Source: CAZSDP01 sp964605665
Lineage (GTDB): Bacteria > Planctomycetota > UBA8108 > UBA1146
Length of the DNA: 64,000 nt
Reading direction: 5' to 3'
NCBI GenBank assembly: GCA_964605665.1
Contig: CAZSDP010000002.1
Coordinates: 1 to 64,000, forward strand
The notes below the pieces were generated by a model, which saw only the letters and a list, made by a program, of their open reading frames with translations, did no database searches and was not told where the DNA came from. Below are positions 8,857 through 16,850 of the stretch, in pieces. The position numbers and the translations under genes are program-made. How positions within the stretch are numbered: the stretch's first letter is position 1; every line of letters starts with the position of its first letter.

Positions 8857-9723
8857 TCAGAAGCCCCACCGTGAGTATTCTTGGAGTGCCCGCACCAGCA
8901 CTTCACGGGGCGCTCGATCCGCTTCCAAGACGATCGCCGCGAGGAATCCGCCGTAGACGCAACCGAGATCGAGCCCGGTGGCATGGGGGAACTGCGCGGG
9001 GTGCTGGGCGGTGAGAAAGGGCTGGTGACCAAAGTAGATGTGGCCAAAACGACCGTCATAGAGATCGGGCCAATTGGGATCGGAAGAGCCGATTTCACGA
9101 AGCCCCAAAAATGAACCCACTTCGACCTCGACCTCTTCGACCTCCAATGTTCCACCCTCTGGAGCCTTCGGAAGGGGGGCATCCAGTGGCAGCCTAAGAC
9201 TCTTGCTCGCTTTTCCATTCGGCGAGATTCGGGTTACCGATCGCCGACTTCCCGGTGCGGAGACGCAGCGGGCGCGGACCAATTCATCGCCTCTTTGCGG
9301 ATCGACTTGTCGCGCGAGATCGAAGTCCGCGGGGGGGAGATCTCGCCAGGAGGGGAGGACTCCACCGTGCAGAATGCGAGCACCGAACTCTGGGAGTTCG
9401 AGGTGAAGGGGAGCATCGAGGAGCCAGTCGAGGTCTTGCGGTGGAATAGAATTGACCAGTTTCTGAAGATCGCGAGGGAGCTTCGCGTCTCCACGAATCT
9501 GGCGGAGATGCGCTTCGTGGTTTCCGAGGACGTGAGCGATCGAGATACCACGCTCAGCTTCTGCTCGAAAACGGCGAATGACTGCGGCTGAGTCGGGCCC
9601 CTTCTTGATGAGGTCCCCAACTGAGATGAGGCGGTCTCCAGGTTGAAGATCGAGTTCGTGCAACAGTGATGAGAATTCGTCCGCACAACCGTGGACGTCA
9701 CCGAAGATCGCAGTGAGGGGCAT
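8857..9723 (-). CDS. Calcineurin-like metallophosphatase
   Basis: 288 residues. The metal-binding motifs of the PPP/ApaH-like superfamily appear in order: FGDVHGC near residue 7, VGDLIKKGPDS near 36, LGNHEAHL near 66, and later ILHGG and FGHQPF. The family dephosphorylates phosphoproteins, dinucleoside polyphosphates or other phosphoesters with two metal ions. A segment around 150-200 is rich in Glu and Val and not typical, so specificity is open. ATG at 9723 is preferred to one 27 nt upstream because GAGGAG lies 6 nt before it and GDVHG follows within eight residues. It lies downstream of the boxB terminator and is probably independent of it. Confidence 0.82.
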   Translation of the reverse strand: MPLTAIFGDVHGCADEFSSLLHELDLQPGDRLISVGDLIKKGPDSAAVIRRFRAEAERGISIAHVLGNHEAHLRQIRGDAKLPRDLQKLVNSIPPQDLDWLLDAPLHLELPEFGARILHGGVLPSWRDLPPADFDLARQVDPQRGDELVRARCVSAPGSRRSVTRISPNGKASKSLRLPLDAPLPKAPEGGTLEVEEVEVEVGSFLGLREIGSSDPNWPDLYDGRFGHIYFGHQPFLTAQHPAQFPHATGLDLGCVYGGFLAAIVLEADRAPREVLVRALQEYSRWGF

Positions 9724-9777
9724 TCTTCTCCTCTTCGGTCCGTTCCTCACTTATGAGGAGACTCAACATCATCGAGG

Positions 9778-9818
9778 AAAAAAGATGCCCCCGAGGGCAG
9801 AGCGCACTCGGGGGCATC
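9778..9818 (-). terminator. Rho-independent terminator of boxB
   Basis: A perfect 12-bp stem (9784-9795 with 9807-9818, GATGCCCCCGAG) with an 11-nt loop. Read on the minus strand it is followed by six T (9783-9778). It lies 20 nt after the boxB stop. Confidence 0.9.
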
Positions 9819-9838
9819 TCGAAGCTTGTTCGGTTCGA

Positions 9839-11251
9839 TTACAGGCGCACGTACTCGAATTCGAGTGGTTGGCCATTGATGCCACGAGACGGTGCCGCAA
9901 TCCAGTTCGCCATTTTTCCAGGTTCGACGACCTGATTCATGATCGAAAGTAGGTAGTCGTTGTCCTCAGGTCCGAGGAGCCAATTTGGAACGTTCTTTTC
10001 GAACTCCTCGCGCGTGATCAGGTTGCCCTCCGGGTCGAAGTCATAATCAGCGTAGAGTCCCTGGTGTCGGTGGAACCGTCGGCTCGGTAGGCTGAGTCGG
10101 GTGCCGATCCCTACTTTCTCGAGGGTGCGATTCCACTTACGCAGAGCGCGCTCACAGTCATTCATGTACTCTTCGCGAAGGACCTCATTGATCGCATTGC
10201 GGTAGGGGATTTCCTCGTCGATGACTTCGTCATTCTTGACGATGGACAGCACCTTCATCCCGTCCTTCATGACGTGATCCTCGTACCGTTGCTCCTCCTT
10301 GAATCGACCTTTCAGACCCTCGGAGAAGAAGTTCGAAGCATTTGAAGAAATCTCGGAACCAAAGAGATCGAGTGAGTAAGTGAACCAGTAGTTGATCGCT
10401 CTTTGGATCAGGTCAAGATCGATTCCCCCTGCAGAACGAGGATCTCCATCGGTTTCCATCGTCAGCTCTGCCGAGCGACGAATGATCCGATCGAGACCAG
10501 TTTCACCGACAAAGAGATGGTGCGCTTCTTCAGTCAGCATGAAGTCGCAAGTTCGAGCCATCGGGTCGAATCCGCTCTCTGCGAGAGAGGCGAGCTGGTA
10601 CTTACCGTCTCTATCGGTGAAGTGAGCAAAGCAGAAGAAGCTGAGCCAATGATCGCAAGCCTGGTTGAACGCATTGAGGATGCGAGGCTTGTCTTCGTCG
10701 CCTGATCGGCGGGACAGCAACTCTTCTGCTTCGTCTCGACCGTCTCGACCGAAGTACCGGAAGAGGAGATAGACCATCGCCCACAAGTGCCGCCCTTCTT
10801 CCACGTTTACTTGGAAGAGGTTTCGCATGTCGTAGAGGCTTGGTGCGATTTGTCCGAGTAGGCGCTGCTGCTCAACCGATGCCGGTTCGGTATCGGCTTG
10901 GGTCACGATGATTCTTCGGAGATTCCCGCGGTACTCACCCGGAATATCTTGCCAGGCGGGCTTGCCGTAGTGGTCGCCGAATCCGATGGTGCGATTGTCA
11001 TCGAGAGGGGAGAGAAAGATCCCCCAGCGGTAGTCTGGCATCTTCACGTAATCGAAGTTCGCCCAGCCACCCGCCTCTACCGAGATGGCGGTTCTCAAGT
11101 AGATGTCTTTGGCTTGGAATCCCACCGGACCCATGTCGTTCCACCACTCCATATAGAGGGGGAGCCAATGCTCGAGGGCACGACAGAGCCGGCGATCGTC
11201 GGCAAGACCGACGTTGTTCGGAATTTTGGCGTTGAGATCTACCTTACTCAT
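9839..11251 (-). CDS. boxB: Benzoyl-CoA 2,3-epoxidase, oxygenase component BoxB
   Basis: 470 residues, the size of known BoxB. BoxB uses O2 at a diiron centre to epoxidise benzoyl-CoA, with electrons from the reductase BoxA. Two E-x-x-H motifs are clear: E152..H155 in NVEEGRHLW and E242..H245 in LTEEAHHLF. With E122 and D213 they give six residues placed as the diiron ligands of the characterised Azoarcus BoxB. The N-terminus (LNAKIPNNVGL) and C-terminus (NWIAAPSRGINGQPLEFEYVRL in part) also fit the family. ATG 11251 is chosen over the TTG three nt upstream. It follows boxC on the same strand after a 312-nt gap with a hairpin. boxA is not in the window. Confidence 0.93.
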   Translation of the reverse strand: MSKVDLNAKIPNNVGLADDRRLCRALEHWLPLYMEWWNDMGPVGFQAKDIYLRTAISVEAGGWANFDYVKMPDYRWGIFLSPLDDNRTIGFGDHYGKPAWQDIPGEYRGNLRRIIVTQADTEPASVEQQRLLGQIAPSLYDMRNLFQVNVEEGRHLWAMVYLLFRYFGRDGRDEAEELLSRRSGDEDKPRILNAFNQACDHWLSFFCFAHFTDRDGKYQLASLAESGFDPMARTCDFMLTEEAHHLFVGETGLDRIIRRSAELTMETDGDPRSAGGIDLDLIQRAINYWFTYSLDLFGSEISSNASNFFSEGLKGRFKEEQRYEDHVMKDGMKVLSIVKNDEVIDEEIPYRNAINEVLREEYMNDCERALRKWNRTLEKVGIGTRLSLPSRRFHRHQGLYADYDFDPEGNLITREEFEKNVPNWLLGPEDNDYLLSIMNQVVEPGKMANWIAAPSRGINGQPLEFEYVRL

Positions 11252-11563
11252 CAAGGATTCCCTTCAGCGGCCTCAGGACACTCCTGCGTTTCTTTGGGAG
11301 CCGGAGGATATCACAGGCGGGCGTGGGCGGCGTTGGAATCGACAAATCATCTCGATAGAACGTTGTCGAAATCACTGCTCCGACGAGGGGAAAGGTGGGA
11401 CGTGGAATCTGTTCAGTTGTGGACAGAAAGGAAATGGAAGAAGCGATTCAATGTGAAGAAACCCCGTTGGCTCACAGTGGGGAGCCAACGGGGTTTCTGA
11501 TCGGTGAGAGGAGCAGTAGGGACCTCCTTAAGAGAGAAATCCTCTTTAAGGGAATCTTTCGGG
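11252..11563 (-). promoter_or_regulatory. boxC-boxB spacer with a perfect 16-bp hairpin (11458-11497)
   Basis: The 312-nt spacer has a perfect inverted repeat, 11458-11473 pairing with 11482-11497 (GAAACCCCGTTGGCTC) with an 8-nt loop. On the minus strand it is followed by TTCTTC rather than a clean T-run, so it is either the boxC terminator or a partial attenuator or processing site between boxC and boxB. No coding sequence is evident in the rest. boxB may have its own promoter here. Confidence 0.65.
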
Positions 11564-13228
11564 TCAGACCCTACTCCACTCGAATTGGGGGCGTTCTGGC
11601 TTGCCGTATAGGGTGAGTGCGCCATGTGGCCCGGTGGCGTTGGGTCGGATGAAGATCCAGTTTTGCCAAGCACTCAGGCGGCCAAAGATCTTGCTTTTCA
11701 TCGTCTCCGGGCCAGCAAATCGCAAATTGGCTTCCATGCCAGTTAGCGAGTCGGGGCTGAGGCTGATCCGCTCCTCGATCTGGATCCTCACCGTGTCTTC
11801 AAAATCGATGTCGTCGAGAGCTTCGGTGACGAGCCCGGCATCTTCTGCGGCGATGCCGTCCAGCTTTTCGTAGTTGCCACGAAGGCTGTCCGCCAAGTCG
11901 GTTTCCCCGAGGAGTCGACAGGCAGTTCTGGTGATTCCGGTCGTCATCGGGAGCAAACCGTCATTGAATTCATTGCGAGCGATTTCGACTCCGTCGGCGT
12001 CGAGCATGTAGACACGATCGCTGGCGAGGGCGAGGTCGAGAAGTGATCCTCCGAAGCAGCTCCCCTCTTCGATCAGGGCAAAGAAGCTACAACTCGATCG
12101 CTCGACCCGCTGGATCACGTGATCGAGGAGGTGAATCGTCTGATCGACGAACCAGTGGCCACGGGCGTCGAGGAGTGCGGAGTCCCACTGCAGCATGTCG
12201 TCGAGAGATCCTTTGGAACGGAGCAAGCACAGTCCGGTCAGAGAGTGATTGATCCGAAGATCTAGGATCGCATGTTCCAGTTCTCGAGCGAAACGAAGGG
12301 GCCAGAAGTCGCAGCCTTCCGCCTGCATGGCGGCCGCGTCTTGGGGGCAACTCTCCGCGGAGGGCACTTCGACGGTGATCGTGGCGGTGCGCTCTTCCGG
12401 TTGATACTCCGCGGTGAGTGTGGAGTAGCGAATCGTGTTGCCTTCAACTTTGGGGTCGATCGAAGTCCATTCAACTCCCTCTTCCACACCTCGGTCGGGA
12501 ACTGCATCGGCAAGCTCCTTGGCGTGGGAATTGAGTTGATCCCAGAACTTCGAGCGGGGAGCGAGCTGATCGACGAGCCCCCACTTCACCGCCCGTTTTC
12601 CTTTGACTCCTTCAGCAACGGTGCAGAAGACATCGGCGCGGTCTCGACGGACCTTTCGTTTGTCGACGAGGCGCGTTAAGCCACCAGTTCCAGGAAGGAC
12701 TCCGAGCAGTGGAGTCTCTGGGAGTGAGACCGCTGAGTTTCCATCATCGATCAGCCAGATCTCATCGCAAGCGAGGGCGAGTTCATATCCGCCTCCCGCG
12801 CAAGGTCCTGTGACCGCACAGATCGTCTTGAGGCCGGTTTGGTTGGCAAGGTCTTCCAGCTCGCAGCGGGTTTCATTTGTGAACTTGCAGAAATTGACCT
12901 TCCAAGCGTGGGAAGAGAGCCCAAGCATGCCGATATTCGCGCCGGCACAGAAGACTTGAGCATGGCCGCTTGCGATGATCAACGTCTTGACCTCTGGGTG
13001 TTCGAATCGAAGTCGTCTGACAAAGTCCGCAAGTTCGATGTCCACTCCGAGGTCATAGCTGTTCAGCTTGAGCTCGTATCCATTCTTCAGGGGATGCTCC
13101 GGGTCGACCTGCATGTAGGCACGACAGATGGGACCGTCATACTCCACTCGCCAATGACGATACTTTTCTGGGTCTGCAGAAAAGGAGATCGGAAAGTCGG
13201 TGGCGGGTTGAGACTCTAATTCAGGCAT
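11564..13228 (-). CDS. boxC: 2,3-epoxybenzoyl-CoA dihydrolase BoxC
   Basis: 554 residues, matching the double crotonase-fold BoxC, about twice the length of an ordinary enoyl-CoA hydratase. BoxC hydrolytically opens the ring of 2,3-epoxybenzoyl-CoA to 3,4-dehydroadipyl-CoA semialdehyde and formate. The first crotonase half has the CoA/oxyanion segments SGHAQVFCAGANIGML (near 90) and CAVTGPCAGGGYELALACDE (near 140); a second, weaker half follows from about 310. The N-terminus (PATDFPISFSADPEKYRHW) is characteristic of BoxC. ATG 13228 is preferred over an ATG 12 nt upstream because GAGGA sits 6 nt before it. It is the first gene of the minus arm, divergent from the reductase genes. Confidence 0.92.
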   Translation of the reverse strand: MPELESQPATDFPISFSADPEKYRHWRVEYDGPICRAYMQVDPEHPLKNGYELKLNSYDLGVDIELADFVRRLRFEHPEVKTLIIASGHAQVFCAGANIGMLGLSSHAWKVNFCKFTNETRCELEDLANQTGLKTICAVTGPCAGGGYELALACDEIWLIDDGNSAVSLPETPLLGVLPGTGGLTRLVDKRKVRRDRADVFCTVAEGVKGKRAVKWGLVDQLAPRSKFWDQLNSHAKELADAVPDRGVEEGVEWTSIDPKVEGNTIRYSTLTAEYQPEERTATITVEVPSAESCPQDAAAMQAEGCDFWPLRFARELEHAILDLRINHSLTGLCLLRSKGSLDDMLQWDSALLDARGHWFVDQTIHLLDHVIQRVERSSCSFFALIEEGSCFGGSLLDLALASDRVYMLDADGVEIARNEFNDGLLPMTTGITRTACRLLGETDLADSLRGNYEKLDGIAAEDAGLVTEALDDIDFEDTVRIQIEERISLSPDSLTGMEANLRFAGPETMKSKIFGRLSAWQNWIFIRPNATGPHGALTLYGKPERPQFEWSRV

Positions 13229-13759
13229 GGTCGTCCTCATCGATTCTGGTGGTGACGGCTCCCGTAGGAAATGTCACAGGAAACCACTCGAATGGAGTGA
13301 GTCCCCGGTTCGCTTCTGGATCGCGCTGGTTCCCTATATAGAGACCGCGCGGAGGGCGGAGTTCTCGTTCTGCGCTAGAGAACGCTAGGAATCTCGATTT
13401 TGGCGAGATCCTGCGTCCGCCTACGATTTTGCCGGATCCGCTACACCCTCGCAACCGGATTGGCCCTTATCTGGTCATGACTTGTGACAGCGGAGGTCTT
13501 GAGTAGAGCGAGTTTTGCTCTCCGACTTCGCTCACCAGGCTCGAGGACGCCTCTTGGCGGGCACTTTGGAGAGGCGCTCAGTTTCCGGGGTTTCAGGGGA
13601 GGCCTCGGTCCGGTGTCTCAGTTCGCTTTCGATTTCACTCCTCGCCGACTCAGGTAATATGACGGTTGGTCTCTAGATCCCACCAAACAGTGGCCACACT
13701 GAACATCAGAATCCGGCTCCCAAGACGCGATGGGGATTCGGATGATTCCGGGGGAGGCG
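13229..13759. promoter_or_regulatory. Divergent promoter region between boxC and the reductase genes
   Basis: 531 nt without a convincing gene. It must hold both promoters. Visible features: an inverted repeat GTTCTC-N11-GAGAAC at 13361-13383 (possible operator), TATATA at about 13335-13340, and TAATAT at 13655-13660, a possible -10 about 100 nt before the hcrC start, with no good -35. The hcrC ribosome-binding site GGGGGAGG lies at about 13748-13755. No regulator gene is adjacent. Confidence 0.45.
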
Positions 13760-14311
13760 ATGTCCAAGTCAGTCGTCACTTCGACTCTGAAGGTCAACGG
13801 TGAGGAGCGCGTTGTCGCGCACCCCGTTCATCACACCTTGCTCGAAGTTTTACGCGAGGAGTTGGCACTCACTGGCACCAAACATGGATGCGAACTTGGT
13901 GAGTGCGGAACTTGTACAGTCTTGATCGACGGTAAGCCGGTTTTGAGCTGCCTCGAGCTCGCTGCAGAGTGCGAGGGGAGGTCGGTCGAAACGGTGGAGG
14001 GGATGCAAGACGGCAACGAGCTGCATCCACTTCAAGCGACTTTTGCAGATCTCGGCGCGGCGCAGTGTGGCTATTGCACTCCGGGCATTCTGATGGCCGC
14101 CAGCGCTCTACTCGCCGAAAACCGATCGCCGACTCGGGAAGAGGTGGTAGAGGCGTTGGCAGGAAATCTCTGCCGTTGCACTGGATACCACAAAATCCTG
14201 GAGGCGATCGATTGGGCCGCGGCTTTGCTCCGGGGGGAGAACGACTTCCGTCCTCCTTCGGCGTCGATCTACGGGGCTCCACTTCCCGGAAGGGAGCACG
14301 GAGATGGCTGA
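13760..14311 (+). CDS. hcrC: 4-Hydroxybenzoyl-CoA reductase-like, small [2Fe-2S] subunit
   Basis: 183 residues. It carries the two [2Fe-2S] sites of xanthine-oxidase-family small subunits: plant-type C44-x4-C49-x2-C52 and C64, and C103-x2-C106 with C138-x-C140 (CGYC, CRC). It passes electrons between the Mo centre and the FAD subunit. The C-terminal ~30 residues extend past the usual end. ATG 13760 is chosen over ATGs at 13730 and 13742 because GGGGGAGG lies 5 nt upstream. Its 3' end overlaps the large-subunit gene by 8 nt. On its own it would only be called a molybdenum-hydroxylase small subunit; the assignment rests on the FAD subunit at 16850 and the boxBC neighbours. Confidence 0.75.
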   Translation: MSKSVVTSTLKVNGEERVVAHPVHHTLLEVLREELALTGTKHGCELGECGTCTVLIDGKPVLSCLELAAECEGRSVETVEGMQDGNELHPLQATFADLGAAQCGYCTPGILMAASALLAENRSPTREEVVEALAGNLCRCTGYHKILEAIDWAAALLRGENDFRPPSASIYGAPLPGREHGDG

Positions 14312-16850
14312 CGTGAAGTCACCAGCCTCAGAAGAGGCTCCAGCGACCTCGAGTGACGTGACCCGGTCCGGGGAAGAGTTGCGTTTGATCGGGACTCCCT
14401 TTCGACGCGTGGATGGTCGAGCGAAGGTCACCGGTCAGACAAAATTTGCCGACGATCTCAACTTCCCTCGTATGGTTCATATGAAGTTGGTGCGCTCAAC
14501 CGTTCCCCATGGGCGCATTGTCAGCATCGATACCTCCGAAGCGGAGGAAATGCCCGGCGTCTTGGGTGTTCTCACCGGAGAAAGCATGCCGATTCCCTTC
14601 GGAATTTTACCGGTGAGCCAAGACGAGCACGCTCTCTGTGTCGACAAGGTGCGGTTCGTTGGAGATCCCGTGGTGGCGATCGCTGCCTTGACCGAAGATC
14701 AGGCCTATGAAGCGTCATTACAGGTTCAGATTGAGTATGAAGCGGAACCGACAATCTCGTCAGTAGATGAGGCGCTGAAGATTCCCGAGCCGAGGATCCA
14801 TGAATACGGCGATGAGGGGAACTTGCACAAGAAGCTCTCCATGGAGTTTGGTGATACGGAGAGTGGATTTGCAGAAGCGGATGAGGTGTTCGAAGACGTT
14901 CTTTTCTTTGAAGGAAACACTCATCTACCGATGGAGCAGCACGCGACTGTTGCTCTGACAGAGGAAACCGATCGAGTCACAGTTTACTCGTCGACCCAGA
15001 CTCCCCACTACTTACATCGATCATTGGCGAAGGTGCTCGAGCTACCAGCTTCCCGCATTCGAGTCATCGCCTGTCCGAATGGGGGAGGCTTTGGGGGGAA
15101 GAGCGATCCGTTCAATCATGAGATTTGTGCGGCAAAGTTCGCCTTGAAACTCGGTCGCCCGGTCAAGATCAGCCTCTCACGTGAAGAGGTGTTTTACTGC
15201 CACCGAGGGAGACACCCAGTGCTGATGAAACTTCGCACTGGTGTGACCAAGAGCGGGCGCCTCACCGCCCAGCATCTGCAAACGGCTCTCGACGGAGGAG
15301 CATATGGAAGTTACGGGGTAGCGAGCACCTATTACACCGGGGCGCTGCAGACGGTGACTTACGAACTGCCTCACTACAAATTCGATAGCATTCGGGCCTT
15401 TACCAATAAGCCTCCCTGCGGTCCGAAGCGGGGACACGGAACTCCGCAACCACGATTTGGATTTGAAGTCCACCTCGACAAGATCGCTCACTCTCTCGGC
15501 ATTTGTCCGGCGGAACTTCGCCTACAACAGTTGGCTCCACCGGAGTCGGTGACCGCAAACTGGCTGAAGATTGGATCGATGGGACTCGGTCAGTGCATTG
15601 AGGCGGTGGTTGAAGGAAGTGGTTGGCGCGAGCGTTATGGCAAGCTCCCGGAAGGCCGAGGACTTGGACTCGCCTGCGGGTCTTATCTCAGCGGTGCAGG
15701 CCTTCCGATCTACTGGAATCACATGCCTCAGTCGGGAGTCCAGTTGCAGCTCGATCGTTCTGGTGGGGTGGCTGCATTTTGCGGAGAGACTGAGATCGGA
15801 CAGGGATCCGATTCTGTCGTCGCTGCGATCGTTGCCGAGATTCTCGGTATCGACCTCAAGGACATTCGACTTTGTGTGGCAGACACCGATCTGACCCCGG
15901 TTGATTTGGGGAGCTACTCATCCCGAGTGACCCTGATGGCGGGTAATGCCGCAATCCAAGCCGCGGAGCGGGCACGCGACTTAGTGGCTAAAGGAGCCGG
16001 TGATGAGCTCGGGGTGCCGGCAAACCGTCTCGTCTTTGCTGAACGTCGCGTCTTCGATGGAGAAAATCCAGATCACGGACTCTCCTTTCAAGACGCGGTG
16101 ATCGCGGCGGAGTCCAGATTCGGCACTTTGGGAACGACCGGAAGTTACATTCCACCGCGGTCACCTGGTCGTTATCGCGGCGCAGGAGTGGGGCCCTCTC
16201 CTGCCTATAGCTACTCCGCTGCGGTGGTGGAAACAGTGGTCGATCCTGAGACCGGGGTCTACCGCGTCGAGCATGTTTGGATGGCCCACGACGTGGGTAA
16301 GTGCATCAACCCAGCGTTGGTGATGGGGCAAATCGAAGGCTCCGTCTACATGGGCTTGGGTGAAGCGATGATGGAGGAGCAAGTTTTCCGCCGGTTGCCA
16401 AAGCGGCTGTCGAGTGCTCTCGTTCATAAGCACCCCTCGCTTCTCGAGTACAAGAGTCCAACCTTCGAGGATATGCCTGAAATCACCAGCTACATCATCG
16501 AAGATCCTGACCCTAATGGCCCGTTCGGGGCGAAGGAAGTCGGTCAAGGCCCTCTGTTGCCGATGATGCCTGCAGTTGCAAACTCGATCTTTGATGCGGT
16601 GGGTGTGAGAGTGGATCAGGTGCCGATTCATCCTCATATGGTTTTGGCCGCGCTCGAGGCGAAAGCACGTGGAAAAGAACCCCGCTTTGGCCCGACCCGA
16701 TTCCCGGAGACCGACTTTGGAACTCCGTTACGGGTTCCAACCCCCGCTGAAGGTGGAGATGGCAAAGCGATCAACATCGAGGAAGCAGGAGTTCGTCGGG
16801 GAATTGGAACGATGACCGAGCGTAAAGACGCGCTGAAGGGAGGGCAGTGA
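14304..16850 (+). CDS. hcrA: 4-Hydroxybenzoyl-CoA reductase-like, large molybdopterin subunit
   Basis: 848 residues, longer than typical HcrA because of about 30 extra residues at the N-terminus and about 50 at the C-terminus. RVDGRAKVTGQTKFADD begins the core; GGGFGGK (260-266) is the molybdopterin loop. TEIGQGSD and DLGSYSSRVTLMAGNA (near 535) are cofactor-contact segments, and GAKEVGQG contains the catalytic Glu745 of the xanthine oxidase family. In characterised 4-hydroxybenzoyl-CoA reductase the reaction is reductive removal of the para hydroxyl, giving benzoyl-CoA. The SYSSRVT segment resembles HcrA in my memory, but other family members cannot be excluded without a tree. A ribosome-binding site (AGGGAG) lies inside the end of hcrC. 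Confidence 0.72.
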   Translation: MADVKSPASEEAPATSSDVTRSGEELRLIGTPFRRVDGRAKVTGQTKFADDLNFPRMVHMKLVRSTVPHGRIVSIDTSEAEEMPGVLGVLTGESMPIPFGILPVSQDEHALCVDKVRFVGDPVVAIAALTEDQAYEASLQVQIEYEAEPTISSVDEALKIPEPRIHEYGDEGNLHKKLSMEFGDTESGFAEADEVFEDVLFFEGNTHLPMEQHATVALTEETDRVTVYSSTQTPHYLHRSLAKVLELPASRIRVIACPNGGGFGGKSDPFNHEICAAKFALKLGRPVKISLSREEVFYCHRGRHPVLMKLRTGVTKSGRLTAQHLQTALDGGAYGSYGVASTYYTGALQTVTYELPHYKFDSIRAFTNKPPCGPKRGHGTPQPRFGFEVHLDKIAHSLGICPAELRLQQLAPPESVTANWLKIGSMGLGQCIEAVVEGSGWRERYGKLPEGRGLGLACGSYLSGAGLPIYWNHMPQSGVQLQLDRSGGVAAFCGETEIGQGSDSVVAAIVAEILGIDLKDIRLCVADTDLTPVDLGSYSSRVTLMAGNAAIQAAERARDLVAKGAGDELGVPANRLVFAERRVFDGENPDHGLSFQDAVIAAESRFGTLGTTGSYIPPRSPGRYRGAGVGPSPAYSYSAAVVETVVDPETGVYRVEHVWMAHDVGKCINPALVMGQIEGSVYMGLGEAMMEEQVFRRLPKRLSSALVHKHPSLLEYKSPTFEDMPEITSYIIEDPDPNGPFGAKEVGQGPLLPMMPAVANSIFDAVGVRVDQVPIHPHMVLAALEAKARGKEPRFGPTRFPETDFGTPLRVPTPAEGGDGKAINIEEAGVRRGIGTMTERKDALKGGQ

